Assembly (NCBI RefSeq): GCF_050624435.1
Contig: NC_134546.1
Coordinates: 79,897,700 to 79,961,699, forward strand
DNA length: 64,000 bases
Origin: Tenrec ecaudatus
Lineage: Eukaryota > Chordata > Mammalia > Afrosoricida > Tenrecidae
Direction of reading: 5' to 3'
The notes beneath the pieces are model-generated. The model made no database searches. It saw only the letters and a program-made list of their open reading frames with translations, and was not told the origin of the DNA. Below, piece by piece: positions 1-11,699 of this stretch. The stretch's first letter is position 1. Every line of letters starts with the position of its first letter. The position numbers and the translations under genes are program-made.

Positions 1-149
1 CAGTGTTATGAAGAATAAACTTTCAAATAATGTTGGTGGAAATGATGTCATATTAACCTCTGCCATATCAAGTAAGATTCTTATTTTCCTGAATGTCTAT
101 GCAGCTTAATGAAGCCTTAACTCCTGCCTGTTTTTTCACTTACGTGTTT

Positions 150-660
150 CCGGATCACACCCATGACTACTCTCCCATTCCAGGTCAAGCTGAGATGGGC
201 CGGAAGTGGTGGTGTCCTAGCCGGAAGTGAGGGTCATACTGCAGTTCCTACTTGCTGTGCCTGTGGCGCGGTGCCACAGAAGCGCCAGCAGCCTGAGCAC
301 TGTGTAGTAGCGCGCCCAGGTGGAGGGTCCTGCGGTGACTAGTTTGGGGGTCTCCTGGTGCACACAGCAGCCTGGCAAGGGTGCAAGCGCCCTTCATCCC
401 TCTCCCCGCTCCGTCAGCGCCCCTACCTTAGTGAGATGTGGGAGTGTGTCCCAGGGGCTGGTTCCATCCCCCATTTGGAGATTTTGTGGGGTTCATAGGG
501 AGAATCCCAGACTGGGGCTTTGGGCGTCGGTGTTCCTGATTCATTGCGGGAATTTTGCGTGTCTCCACGCCTTCCACTGTTTCCTTTCACACAGCGGTGC
601 CTCCTCCCTGAGACTCCTAGAACGTCTTCCGCTCACAGGTGAGTCCCAGGCCTGAGGCTT
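150..660 (+). promoter_or_regulatory. GC-rich promoter with paired ETS motifs and possible first exon
   Basis: The stretch from about 190 to 320 is richer in G, C and CpG than its surroundings and holds CCGGAAGT twice within about 30 bases (near 199 and 220), the core bound by ETS factors such as GABPA in TATA-less housekeeping promoters. Downstream, around 630-645, CTCACAG followed by GTGAGT reads as a good splice donor, so a mostly non-coding first exon of roughly 300-350 bases is plausible on the plus strand. The next candidate exon lies at 1,627-1,710. The reading frames here show nothing I recognise. Promoter assignment is inference from motifs and composition. The gene it drives is unknown and continues, if real, beyond what I can follow. 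Confidence 0.5.
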
Positions 661-1626
661 CTCTCACCACGAAGAAGTGACTGCTATTCAGGAAGCGAGT
701 GGCTGCAGCTGGAACACAAAAAGTTAGGGCTTTCTCCTGAGGTTTGCTTAGTATTCTCACCTGTGGGGAGCTGAGAGAGGGAGGGGTAGGGGGAGGGCTG
801 AACCAGGTCCTGAAACTCCTTGGCTCATTCTTGACAGCCCATATGGCTGCTGCACGGAGCCCGCTCAGCCTTGAGGGTGTTGAAGTGATATTTCAGCGCA
901 CCCACCGCGCATTGAGACATGATTGGCATTCCCAGGTTGCTGGAGTAAGTCCAGGACTGAGACCTCAATGGGAGGTGACCCAGTCAACAGTATGGCAGGT
1001 GGCAAGTAAAAGGAGAAAGAGACAGGCCCAGCTGTACAAAGATGGGGTTCAGTGAACAGAAATCAACCAAAGAGAGGGCCAGTCTTTCTTTGGAAAGCAT
1101 ATAAGTCTCCAAAGAAGGGAAAGACCCCTTAAGTACGGAAGATCCCCCGGTCCCACATACACTCTTCAAAAATTTTGCATGTTGCTTCTTTAATTTTTAC
1201 AAAACCCTGTTTGTATTTAACAGTAGAAAGAAGCTGGAGGAAAGCTTCTAAGTGGAGGACAGACAGCTGGAGAGAAGTTTTCTTTAAGAGGACAGGAGAA
1301 AATTGCCATCAATAATGAATTGCTTTTCATGCAGAGAAAGTAGCCAGTAAAAGACATCCAGGAAATTGAACTGGATCCATATTTCTGCAAATTTGTTAGT
1401 GTGGGGGAGTGTGGGAGCTGCTCCTGCTTGTTGCCCAGAGGGAAATTTGTTTCTGTTGCCTCTGAAGAAGTCTCTAGTAGGTTTCCCTATATTTAGATGT
1501 ATGCTGACTCCATTTTAACTGTGTATTCCCACCTGGAGTCATTTTATCCTTATTCTAATGATTTCCCTGCATATGTTGCTTGATTTGCGGGGTTCTTTTT
1601 GTTTTGGTTTTTAATAAGCGATTTTA

Positions 1627-1710
1627 GGAAAAGTTCCAGCTTTAAGGAAGCCATGGCCCAGATCCAGGACCTGAAGGAGGCCATAGAGTTGCTCAAGGAG
1701 ACCATCCAGG
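1627..1710 (+). CDS. Candidate short coding exon with helical N-terminus (unidentified gene)
   Basis: A TTTTAG acceptor at about 1,626 is followed by some 25 untranslated bases and then an ATG at 1,652. The frame reads MAQIQDLKEAIELLKETIQ and meets GTAGGG, a plausible donor, in phase 0. The peptide is rich in Leu, Ile, Glu and Lys with heptad-like spacing, so it could start a helix or coiled coil. I do not recognise the protein. It lies 1 kb downstream of the ETS-motif promoter on the same strand, which fits a second exon carrying the start codon. An AfroSINE begins 100 bases further on and I could not find a following exon. It could equally be a chance exon-like stretch. Confidence 0.35.
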
Positions 1711-1811
1711 TAGGGTGTGGCTCTGCCAGTGAGAGACTGAGGGGCTGGCTTGGTGTTCCACCCCATTCCTTGAAAACGTGCTGGCATGACAAGAGGCAGT
1801 ACTTCCCTGAA

Positions 1812-1993
1812 AACTCACTGCCAGCGATTCTGAACCAGCGACCCTATGGACGGGGTAGAACTGCCTGTAGGGGTGTCTCAGACTGTAACTCTTCAATGGA
1901 GTAGAACGCCTCATCTTTTTAAAGCCAGTGGTTTCCAGCTGATGGCTTTGTGGTTAGAAGTCTAGCATGCTACCCACCAGACACCAGGACACC
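1812..1993 (+). repeat. AfroSINE-type SINE
   Basis: Sense copy beginning ACTCACTGCCAGCG and containing the family's internal pattern: a GACCCTATGG-type tract, GTAGAACTGCC, then GACTGTAACTCTT and GAACGCCTCATCTTT. It is degenerate and the last third is poorly matched. Family identity is by recognition of the consensus. Confidence 0.7.
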
Positions 1994-2279
1994 TATTCTC
2001 TACTGTAGTCTTAATTCTCCACCTCCCAATCAAGCGGGTCTAGGAAAACTCATCCCCACGCCACATGGGACTTCCTACAGCCCCCTGGCCAGGGGGAAGT
2101 TCTGTAAAAGTCCCTGCCTGAGTGTGGAGGGTGATTCATGTGCATAGACCTGCTCTTGTTGATTCCATGATGTTACACACTGTACTTTCTAGATGCCAGC
2201 TCCTGTGTAGAGACAAAATCCCTCCAGCATGTCTGTGTAGGCTAATAGGCTCTACAGTCAGATTCACATCAAATTCTAA

Positions 2280-2440
2280 TCTTCTATTCATTCGCTGATT
2301 TCCTTGGGAAAGTCTTTGAGCCTCACTGGGCCTCTAGTGGTTCGTCTGTAAAGTGGGTCAGATGTTTCCACTTGAGGGTTAAGTGACTCAGTGCAGGTGT
2401 GGCATGCAGTCGGTGGCTGCTGCTGTGATCTGTGCCACCC
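2280..2440 (+). repeat. MIR-like ancient SINE fragment
   Basis: The stretch reads CTTTGAGCCTCACTGGGCC, then CGTCTGTAAAGTGGGTCAG, then a decayed tail, which is the order of the MIR core region. MIRs are shared by all mammals, so this part of the DNA is old. Confidence 0.5.
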
Positions 2441-2444
2441 CGAG

Positions 2445-2985
2445 GCATGCACACACATCGTAATGAAGCTCGGCTGAGTGGAAATGAAGGTCATGGGACA
2501 CTGACTGCTGAGGATGCAGGTGCAGCAAAATTGCTTGGGCCTGTCCTCCGTTTCAAATGCCTCAGGGGCACAAGCATTTAAAAAGACAAGAAGAAGGAGC
2601 TTGCACAGGCCAGCCAGGTCCTGGTGTTAACCGACCTCCCAGAACTGATATCCAGCTTCCTGATGAGGGCAGGGAACCTTTGGAGGGAGTTGTGTGGAGC
2701 AGTGACATGGTCATGGCAATATTAGGTATATCACTGGGGCTTCAGTGTGGAGCCTGGTGCAGGTATTTGGAGAAAGGGTGCAGGTGTAGATGCAGGGAGA
2801 GCTGTTGGGGAGGTTGTTGGGATAGCTCAAGAATGTGGATGTGGCATAGGGATTGTAGTGGGGGCTGATGGGAAATATCAGAGCCATTTTGGGTTGGAGC
2901 AGATGGGGGTGGAGGTGGCTGACAGGACTTAGTTGCATATAAGGTGAAAAAATGATTAATTCTTTAATACTTTGTCTTCCTGAGC
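2445..2985. other. Unassigned non-coding stretch
   Basis: GT-rich, with short open frames on both strands that show no domain. A run of G-rich triplets around 2,760-2,900 makes the minus frame look artificially open. I see no gene or classified repeat here. Confidence 0.4.
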
Positions 2986-3210
2986 TGCCCTTTGACATTA
3001 TCTGTTCAGCTCTTTGACTCCATCAGTTCTTCCATCTGCCTTAGCTACTCTAAGTAATGAGCAATTACAATGTCTCTTCTGATATCCACTTTGATTTTTT
3101 TCTTGCTTTTCTGTCTTTAATGACCTTTTGCTTCTTTCACATATGATGTTCTTAATATCACCCCCCAACCCCACCCCAGCTCATCAGGTCATTAGTGTTC
3201 ATTCCATTAA
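2985..3210 (-). repeat. RTE1/Bov-B-like LINE fragment
   Basis: The same sequence order recurs at 5,157-5,345 (CTGTTCAGCTCTTTG..., CTTCTGATATCCA..., CAATGACCTTTTGCTT..., TCATTAGGT...). Both read as the antisense of an internal part of the RTE open reading frame. No intact frame remains. Confidence 0.6.
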
Positions 3211-3219
3211 GTCTCTTCT

Positions 3220-4230
3220 ATAATTGATATCTAAATTCAGATTAGACAGCCTCAAAATATTATTTTTGCTCTTGTAGACTCATTTTAATATTTTTCAGTT
3301 TCAAGCAATTTACAAAAATTTTAGACTAAATCTATAATAGAGTTATATATTTTATATTTAACATACTTATATCTTTTGAGTAGCGACTAATTTCTTGACT
3401 AATTTTTAATTTGTTGAGTTTTAGTTTTTGACTTGTAACATTTCTTTATATATTATGAATACAAGATCATTAGGTACCTCATGAATAGTTACTGATGTAG
3501 GTTGCCTTTTTCAAATTCTTGATTGTGTCTTTCTAAGTATAAGGGCCTTTAATTTTGATGAATTTCAACTTGGGCTGCTTATGTTTGAGATGTCATAATT
3601 GCTTAAAATGCAAGATATCTTAAAAAACCATTCCCTAATCCAGGGTCACAAACATTTATATATACGTTTTCTATTAAGTGTTTTATACATTTTGCTCTTA
3701 CATTTAGGTCTTAGAACTGTTTTTGAGTTAGTGTTTGCATATGGTGCAAGGTGGAAGTCAAAACCCATTCTTTTTTCCTGTATCTAGTTTTTTCGACAGC
3801 ATTTGCTGAAATCATAGCGACTTCTCTGTGTACTCTTTTTGAATCAATTAGCTATGGATGTAGGAGGTTGAATTTTTAGACTCTCAATTATATTCCATCA
3901 ATATGTCTACCTTTATGTCACTACCACACAGTTTTAATGACTATAGCTTTTTAGTAAATTTTCATATCAGGCAATGCACATTCTCCACCTATATTTTATT
4001 GTATTTCAGGATTATTTTGGCTATACTAAAACTCTCACATGTCCATAAAAAATGTTAGAATCAAATATTTAGAATCAGCTTGTCATTTTCTGGAAAAACA
4101 AACCTTGAGAGTAATTAGGTTGAATCTGTAGATGAGTTGTAGAATATTGCCTCTGGATAATAATCAGTCTACCAATCCATGAAAACATCAGCTTTATACA
4201 TGAGTCATTTTTTGCTCAGGTCTCAGTTTA
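3220..4230 (-). repeat. L1 LINE 3' end, antisense
   Basis: From about 3,860 onward the order of phrases matches the antisense of a mammalian L1 3' region: AATATGTCTACCTTT, TTAATGACTATAGC, ATCAGGCAATGCACATTC, GATTATTTTGGCTATACT, AGAATCAGCTTGTCATTTTC, TTGAATCTGTAGATGAG and ACCAATCCATGAAAACATC. It is old and interrupted, with no coding capacity left. The part before 3,860 is AT-rich and less certain. Confidence 0.7.
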
Positions 4231-4559
4231 AATGTTTAGCCTTCTCACATCTTATGCAAAGTTCACTCCTCTGCTCCACCATAGTACATTATTTATAAAC
4301 TTGACATTTATTACAGTCTGAATAGTTTGTCTTGCTCGGTAGAATTTATGCTTCAAGTAAGTCTTTTATTATAAAGATTCTCTAAGGTCAAACACAATGC
4401 CTCCTAACAATAATTGTTCTTAATTTTTTTCGGCACCAGTCTGTGCTGAGAGTGGGTGAATGGAGTGTTGTAGAGTGGGAATACTGCAAGAAGTATGCTT
4501 GAGGGAAGGGGGTTTTCGGCACCCCCATAGAAGCATGCACTTAGTGGATGATGGTTCCG

Positions 4560-4772
4560 GAGGGGTCGAGTCCCCCAGAGAATCACTCTGGTGGGAGAGC
4601 AACTTTCTGGAGAGGTCTCAGATACACCAAAACATTTTTCTGTCAAGTCCCGGACTCCTAGATCATCATTCTAGTTTGATCCGGACCCCAAATAGTATCA
4701 TTATGGCAGGGTCATGGATTCCTCAGAGCATCACTCCAGCAGGGTCCCAGAACCCCAAAATATCATTCCACT
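4560..4772. repeat. Degenerate ~33 bp tandem repeat
   Basis: About six diverged copies of a unit of the form GGGTCCnGGACCCCAGAnnATCATTCCAGCA stand head to tail (for example near 4,562, 4,648, 4,680, 4,711 and 4,742). Period is 31-36 bases apart from one longer unit. It abuts the RTE fragment that follows. Confidence 0.55.
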
Positions 4773-4774
4773 GA

Positions 4775-6245
4775 TGCTTCCAGTGCTTCATCAATGTGTT
4801 GAAACTTTTTGATTGAATTCAGTCAATGCTTGGCAAGTGGTTTTGGCTAATTCCGTCGGTGCGGCTTGAATAACTTCCATTACTGCTGTTGGTTCTTGTT
4901 TATATCCTTCCTCTTGAGATGGTGGAATGCCAACTAGTTCTTCTTGGTAGAATAATGTGTATTCTTTCCCTCTTCACTTCATGCTTCCTGTATCGTTCAA
5001 TATTTACCCCATAGAATATTTCAGTAGAGCACCCCAAAGCTTGGATTTGTTTTTCTTCAGTTATTTTAAGATATAGTGAACATGTTCTTCCATTTTGGTT
5101 TTCTCACTCTAGGTCTTTGCACACTTCATTATAGTACTTCTATGGCTGCATTCTGAAAGTTTCTGTTCAGCTCTTTGGCTTCATTTCATATGAATTGCCT
5201 TAGCTACTCCATGATTAAAAGCAAGTTTCAGAGTCTTCTGATATCCAGTTTGATCCTTTCTTTCCTGACTCTTCAATGACCTTTTGCTTTCTTCATGTTC
5301 TCGGTGATATCCCATGGCTCATTAGGTGTCCTGTCCTTAGTGTTTAGTGAGTCAAATCTGCTCCTGACATCTTAATATTCAGGTGGATAGACTCAATGTT
5401 GTATTTGGCTCCCGTGGGCTTGTTTTAATTTTCTTCAGCTTGAATCTGAACTTAGCAATGAGCAACTGATGGTCTATTCCACAGTTGACTCCCAGACTGA
5501 TTTTAGCTGCTGACATTGCGCTTCTCCATCTTCTCTTCCCATAGATGTAATCAATTTGATTCCTGTGTATGCCCACTCAGGTATCTGTTATGAAGAAGTT
5601 GTTAGCCTTCTAAAATTCTATCATGTGATCTCCAGATTTATTTCTATCACCAAGGCCATATTTTCCAATTATTATTCCTTCCTCTTTGTTTCCAACTTTT
5701 GAATTCCAATCGCCAACAATTATCCAGGCATTCAGATTGTGTGTTTGATCAATTTCACACTGGAGGTGATGGTATAATCCATCAGGTTCTTCAGCAAGTT
5801 TAGTACTTGGTGCATCACTTTAAATAACCGTTTTGACTGGATTTTCTTGTATGCAGATGGTAATATTTTATCACAATAGCGTTGTACTTCAAGTAGATCT
5901 TGAAACGTTCTTCAGGACGATTAATGTGATTCCTCTTGCATGTGTCATTCCCAGCACAGCAAACTGTTTGACTGTCTGATTCAAAATGGCAGATATCCGT
6001 CCATTTTAGCTCACTAATACCTAGCATATTGATCTTTATGTGTTCCATGTAATATTTTATGGCTTCTAGTTTTTCTATATTAATACTTCAAAATTCTGAG
6101 TTTCAATGATTAAATAGTTGTCACTGTTTCTTCTCATATTGAGATATCCTCTATCATATTGAGACATCCTCTATCAGCAAATGAAGGTCTCAACGGACTT
6201 ATTCCATCCACATCATTATGATCAACTCTGCTTTGAGCTGGCAGC
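4775..6245 (-). repeat. RTE1/Bov-B-like LINE, endonuclease-coding part (decayed)
   Basis: Read on the minus strand from about 6,245 this is the 5' half of an RTE ORF2. The frame at 6,048-5,815 starts MEHIKINMLGISELKW, the start of the apurinic-endonuclease-like domain. The frame at 5,576-5,379 reads MGIHRNQIDYIYGKRRW and then GIDHQLLIAKF, which carries the conserved Asp-His near the domain's end. Frames are interrupted and no reverse transcriptase part is intact. This is an inactive retroposon and can be dated only by comparison with other copies. Confidence 0.85.
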
Positions 6246-6287
6246 TCTTCCCTGACCATATTTTTTGGTACCTTCTATCCTGAGAAA

Positions 6288-6486
6288 GAGCCCTGGTGGC
6301 GTAGTAGTTATGCGTTGGCCTATGAACTACTAATTAGCATTTCAAAACCACCAATGTTCCTTTGGAGAAAGACAGGGCTTTCTACTCCCTTAAAGAGTTA
6401 CAGTCTGGGAAACACAGAGGGACATTTCTATCCTGTCCTATAGGGTCAGTACGAGTTGACATCGAATCACTGGCAGTGAGTTGAGT
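6288..6486 (-). repeat. AfroSINE-type SINE, antisense
   Basis: Begins GAGCCCTGGTGGCGTAGTAG and ends CACTGGCAGTGAGTT, with TTAAAGAGTTACAGTCTGGG and CTATAGGGTCAGTACGAGTT between, which is the inverse of the sense copies. Close to full length. Confidence 0.8.
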
Positions 6487-6489
6487 TCT

Positions 6490-7175
6490 GGAATGAGGTC
6501 TTATTTTTGGCACTATATATGACAAAGTTCTGTTTCTATTCATGAGGTTGCAGTGACTAATTCTCCACAAGTGGACAAATTAGTTCTTCATATGAACTGC
6601 TTTCAGGAATCACCTAGCTCTCACCTCAGAAGTTTAATTGATTTGGATTGTGGCATGATCCACTGTTTGTTTTTTTAAGAGCTTCATTATAAGTGATTAT
6701 GCTGTGTAACCAGGCTTGAGAACCACTCCAATATGAGTCAGTTCTCCCAACCCCAATATTCATCAAAAGCAGAGAACAAATCACATGCACCCAAATATTC
6801 AAACAGGAGATGGCATTATACCTCCCTCAGAAGCCCACTGTGGTGACTAAATGGTCTCATTTCCAGATTCCCTCCCGACATACCCACACACAAAAAAAGT
6901 GTTTCATAAGCCTCTTCTTTGCCAAAATTACTTTTGTTGGATCATTTCTCTATATTTGAATAGAGACCAAGATCATTCACCACCTTATTTGTTAGACATC
7001 CAGGAAAAACAGAACTGTTACAATCCCTGGAGATAGCTCTCTCAGAGGCAAGAATGAAATATTGTACCTGTGTTCCCATGTTTTAAAGACTGTGTATCAG
7101 GACATGATGACACAGTTCACACTGTAATTTCAGACTACACTACATTATTCCATTAAAAATAAACAACTACAATCA
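6490..7175. other. Unassigned non-coding stretch
   Basis: No gene, RNA or classified repeat recognised. Short frames only. Confidence 0.4.
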
Positions 7176-7181
7176 TATTGT

Positions 7182-7695
7182 TTCAGTCTGAGTACATTAG
7201 AGAAACAAATCCCCAGAAACATGTATAAGAGAGTTTTATATAAAGGGTAAGTGAACATCAAAAAATATCCAACCCAGTGCTGCCCAAGCCAACATGTCCA
7301 ACATTAGCCCATACCTCCGACACCAATCCATAAAGTCCTCCTCCATCTCACAAAACACACACAATAACGCTGACTGCAGGAGGAAAGCCGAATCAGTGAG
7401 CATGTAAGCATCTCAGCACTGGCAGGGGTCTCCACATGGCTTCTCCAGCAACCAGGCCTGAATCAGGGTAGGTCTATGTGGCTTCTCCTCAGGGATGTCT
7501 TTCAGGAATGAGCCTTGCCAGTTGAAGAAGGGAGCTGTCTAAGGCAACTGCATCCTGGTCCAACCATCAGAAAGCAAGAAACCCGAGAATTAGAATGGCA
7601 AGGCTCATGGAGCCATTTATCCCTGTGTGCTTCAATTAACCCCACATGTGTCAGCCAGGTTAGCACAATAAACTTTATCTCACATGCCAACTAGA
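7182..7695 (-). repeat. Dispersed repeat family A, antisense copy
   Basis: Runs from ATTAGAGAAACAAATCCCCA to GTTAGCACAATAAACTTTAT and is the reverse complement of the copies at 10,786 and 31,618. Shared internal phrases include the complement of GAGGAGAAGCCACATGGACC. There is no coding capacity. The family is unclassified; it could be a non-autonomous LTR or DNA element. Confidence 0.65.
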
Positions 7696-8017
7696 AATTT
7701 TTCAGAAGTAATTTTTATGTGAGGTAAAACATTGTGCACACCAGCAAGGGATTCTTTTTTATAACCGAACTATCAATAAAATAAGTCAAAACCTATATGC
7801 TTTTCCCAACTCAGGATTTCAAAAGAGTGAACCATATGTGGGAACTGGCCACGTGTTAGAAAAACTTGAAAGGGACAGAATCCTTTAATCATAACAGTAA
7901 GGACGCTTAGGTGAACTTTCCCGGATTTATACAGTCAATAAGTACCAAGGCTGAGATTTCTTCAGTATGACTCCAGATGAACCAACATGGCCGCTGAGAT
8001 CTGCAGGAGTGAGAGTT

Positions 8018-8110
8018 AAAACCACACCACCATCAACAAGTCAATTCTGACTATGGGGACCCTCTAAGACAGACTTAGAAATGGCCCCTGGTGTTTCTGG
8101 AGCCTGCTAG
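8018..8110 (+). repeat. Partial AfroSINE-type fragment
   Basis: Contains CCATCAACAAGTCAATTCTGAC and a GGGGACCCTCTAAGACAGA tract, the decayed 5' half of the SINE. Weak match. Confidence 0.4.
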
Positions 8111-8678
8111 TCAGCGTTCCCAAAGTGAGTAAAAGCGCCCCCCTGAGGGTGAGGTTGAGATCACTGGAATGATGCAGGGAGGTTTCAACAGCAGATACCT
8201 ATACTTTGTCCCAGGTTATGGACTACCCTACAGAAGTTTTCAATTGCCACAGAAGTGCTGAGTGATTATTACTTTTCTGTAAGGGGCTAGTTAGCCAAAT
8301 AAGTTTGGGAACCTATGAAATTCTTTTTGTCAAAAGATAGTCTCATTGTTCTCCCACAGAAGAGCTGGTGGCCTTGTGATTATCAGCCCAATACATAATG
8401 TACTACGCCATCAAAGTTCCTTAAATATCAGTTAGCCCAAAGTGAAACAACCCGTTGCCATCCAAGGGATTCCAAATCTCAGTGACCCACATGTGACAGG
8501 AAAGATACCCTTCTTGGGGTTTTCAATGGTCGTTATATTTTTGAAGTACGATGCCAGGACTTTCTTCAGGGTGTTGTTGCTTGTGAATTTAAACTGTCAA
8601 TCTCTTGGTCGGTCACTGACATTGACTGTTCCATCCAAGGACTCCAGTTAGGAGACAAATAAGAACAAAACTCAAACA

Positions 8679-8873
8679 AACTCACTGCCATGGACTTAAG
8701 GCTGACTCACAGCAACCCTTTCGGACAGGATAGAACTTCCCCTGTGGGTTTCTGGGACTGTGACTTTTCACTGGATTAGAAAGCCTCATCTTTCTCCTGA
8801 GGCACAGCTGATGATTTTGAACTGCTGACCTGTAATTAGCAGCACAACACACAGCCACTCTGCCACCAAGGCT
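8679..8873 (+). repeat. AfroSINE-type SINE
   Basis: Sense copy from AACTCACTGCCATGGACTT through GATAGAACTTCCCCTGTGGG, AAAGCCTCATCTTTCTCC, TTTTGAACTGCTGACC and GCCACTCTGCCACCAAGGCT. Nearly full length. Confidence 0.85.
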
Positions 8874-9063
8874 ATTCAGGATGATTATGAGGTAGGCAAG
8901 AGCCTGGCCATTTTGAGGGAATTTAAGGAGATCTCTGTGACTGGAGCTTTGGTTCTGAGATGGAGAGGGAAGGCTTTGACACAAAATGGTTTTCACTTTC
9001 AAATGAATGCTCTAGTTATAACGTGGGAAGTAGGTCATGGGAAGCCAGAGTATGTGTGGAGGA

Positions 9064-9234
9064 CGCCCTGATGGCACTATATTAAGTAGTTCTCAGCAGC
9101 TAACTGAAAGCAGTGCTGTGGAAGAAAGACCTGGCCAATCATTCCTGCAGAGACAATAGCCTGAGAAACCCTGTGGGGCAGCTTTGCCCTGCCACATGGC
9201 TCTACCGTGAGTTGGAATCTGACTGATGCACCTA
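9064..9234 (-). repeat. AfroSINE-type SINE, antisense
   Basis: Begins CGCCCTGATGGCACTATATT and ends GAGTTGGAATCTGACTGATG, the inverted SINE pattern. It sits 190 bases from the sense copy at 8,679. Confidence 0.75.
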
Positions 9235-10780
9235 CCAAAGACTATGCATGGAGGAGAGGTAATAGCTTGAGCTTTTTACTTTGTGTTTTAACTGTTTTAT
9301 TGACATATAATTCACATATCATACACACTCTCTCCGTTATTGTACTCATATTTTTAGCTCCCTATTTCCCCCAAACCTCCCTGTCATGGTGTGGATAACC
9401 AGTATTCCAAATGTATGATGAAGTTTTGAACACAGGGATGTGTCTCATTGTACCCCAGCACAGCTAAAACATGGAATCTCCATAATTCTACGTCTCCATT
9501 TATTTATGTTTTCTCTGTTTCTTCTACTTATGTCTGTCTGTCTGCAGACCTACAACTGCACTGTTCTCAAGTCCTAGTGATCAGAGTTCTGTGGTAAAAA
9601 TCTTTTTAATAGGTTATATGACGAAGGAAACACCTTACCTGATCCCATTGAGTACACCTGTCCCCCTGGGATGTTATTACCCAAGCCTCACTGGCCCTCC
9701 TAAGGGCAGGCAAGCTAGGACACAGCCAGGAAGGTGGTTTCCTGGCTTGTTTACCATCAGCATGGTGGTGAGGCGGCCACTGGAAAAGCAGGGCGAGGCT
9801 CACAGTGTGTGATGTGAGTGGCCAATAGGTCAGTCATAGAGAAAATCATTAAGAGGGGTATATCCAGACTCAACGCCCCAAACATGTTACTCCGGTGTAA
9901 CCCTGTAAATTCCACATGTTGCCCAACGAACCAAGCCAAAGGATATGAGACATGTTTAAATTTACATATACAGCATGCATTGCCCACAATTAAACTGTAG
10001 TTTATTACCTGCGTTCTGTTTGTTTAGTGGTTTACATGTATGTTTCTCACTATAGGGTTGACAGTCCACATCAACCAGTCATTTCTTTGGATAAAGAGGT
10101 TTCCTGCTCTCTTAAGGATTTACTGGTTGGGAGCCTATGGGAGTATGTGTGAAACAAACACACAAACAAAAGCGCTCCACAATCTGCCTTATCTATTTAA
10201 ATTAGGTTATGCAGTCAAGGTGAGTTGGACAGCCTTTCCCCATCTAAAACAGTTAACAAAACAGAGAACAAATATTTATTTAATAGTAGAACTCAGGATG
10301 ACATTGTTCATCAAAATTTCTCCTGAGCAACATGGCCGGGGTGTTTATAGACAGTGCTTAAGGATGATGATGCTCTTTAGCAAGCCTACTTGAAATGGAG
10401 TTTTTCTTTTCAGGGTTTTCTTCTTGTTCGTAGGGGTCTATCCTCATTCCAGCTAAAAAGTTAACAACTTCTTTCCTTCAAATAAAAGCAGGCTTAAGTT
10501 TTTATTTCAAAGAAGGAATAGCACTGGTACATCAACACCCTGTGTACTCTAACAAATTTTCAAATTTGAAATGAGAAAAGGAAAATACATGAAGCCCCAG
10601 TGAGTTCCTGTGATGTGTTGCAGCATCAGTAGTACACACTGCGGGCAGCAAATTAAGAAACTTGTACTTTGTATTCTTGCATTAACTTATAATATACTGC
10701 TATTAAATTGAGTTTAACTTAGGGATTGAATTCTGAGGCCTACGTTTGTGTAAGGCTTAGGTTTGCACAAGTTGTTGTTA
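9235..10780. other. Unassigned stretch with an L1-like trace
   Basis: Around 9,293-9,400, GTTTTATTGACATATAATTC resembles an old LINE 3' fragment. The rest, 9,420-10,780, holds only short frames (the longest 117 codons at 10,040-10,393) with no recognisable domain or splice structure. Confidence 0.4.
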
Positions 10781-10785
10781 GTTGC

Positions 10786-11331
10786 TGTGATAGTTAAGGT
10801 TTATTGTGCTAACCTGGCCGATAAATACATGGGATTAAATAAAGGGCAGAGAGATAAATGGCTTAGTGAGCCTCACCTTTCTTATTCTCTGGTTTCTTGT
10901 TCTCTGATGGTCTGACCAGTCTGTGGCTGCCTTAGCTAGTTCTTTGCCTCAGCTAGCAAAGCTCACTCCCTGGGAGACATCCCTGAGGAGAAGCCACATG
11001 GACCTGCCAAGATGCAGCCCTGGATCTGGAGAACAGCGTGGAGACTCCTTCCAGCATTGAGATGCTTAAAACACTCACTGATTGGACTTTCCTCCTGCAT
11101 TCAGCATTATTGCATGTGTTTTGTGAGTTTGAGGAGGACTATGTAGATCTGTGTTGGATATATGAGCTAATGTCAGATTTATGGGCTTCGACTGGCCTGG
11201 GTTGGGATGGTTTCTTAATGTACCCTTACTTCTTACATAAAATTCTCTCATATACGTATGCGTTTCTGTGGATTCGTTTCTCTAATCTACCCAGACTAAC
11301 ACTGTGCTCTCCTGTGAGGTCTGAATCAGTG
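10786..11331 (+). repeat. Dispersed repeat family A, sense copy
   Basis: Begins GTGATAGTTAAGGTTTATTG and ends CTACCCAGACTAACACTG, about 545 bases. It aligns along its whole length with 31,618-32,143 (shared: GGGAGACATCCCTGAGGAGA, then GAGATGCTTA, then TTTCTGTGGATTCGTTTCTC). The open frame at 11,038-11,379 is inside this repeat and is not a gene. It abuts an RTE fragment at 11,332. Confidence 0.7.
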
Positions 11332-11690
11332 ACCTTATGCTCACAGATTGAAACACTGCTAAGTCCTGCATCATCCTGAACATTGTGGCTAAGTCTGAGC
11401 CTATTGTAGCCAATGTGTCCATTCATCTTCTTGAGCGTTTTCCTCTTTGAGTTGTTGTACAACTTTTCCATCCATGTTGTCCTTTTCCAGGGACTCTCTC
11501 TCCTGATAACATGTTCAAGGTACATGAGACAAAGTCTTGCCATCCTTGAACCCAAAGAGCATCTGGCTGTACTTTTTTCAAGGCAGATTGGTTTGTTCTT
11601 CTGGCAATCCATATTACTAGCAGCACCCTTTACTAGTACCTTCATTCAAATGAGCACAATGAGACCACCAAATTCAGTTTGAATCTCTCA
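11332..11690 (-). repeat. RTE1-like LINE, 3' part of ORF2
   Basis: The minus frame 11,645-11,226 starts MKVLVKGAASNMDCQKNK and continues with RMARLCLMYLEHVIRRE, the C-terminal end of the RTE reverse transcriptase reading frame that precedes the 3' tail. The frame then runs by chance into the adjoining family A repeat, giving a 139-codon ORF that is not a host gene. Confidence 0.8.
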
Positions 11691-11699
11691 TACTATCAG

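Noticed and set aside
9787-9830. CACAGTG at about 9,799 as a V-segment recombination signal
   Set aside because: No nonamer at 12 or 23 bases and no V framework upstream.
11226-11645. 139-codon minus-strand ORF as a host gene
   Set aside because: Its N-terminal two thirds are the RTE ORF2 C-terminus, and the rest runs into a family A repeat.
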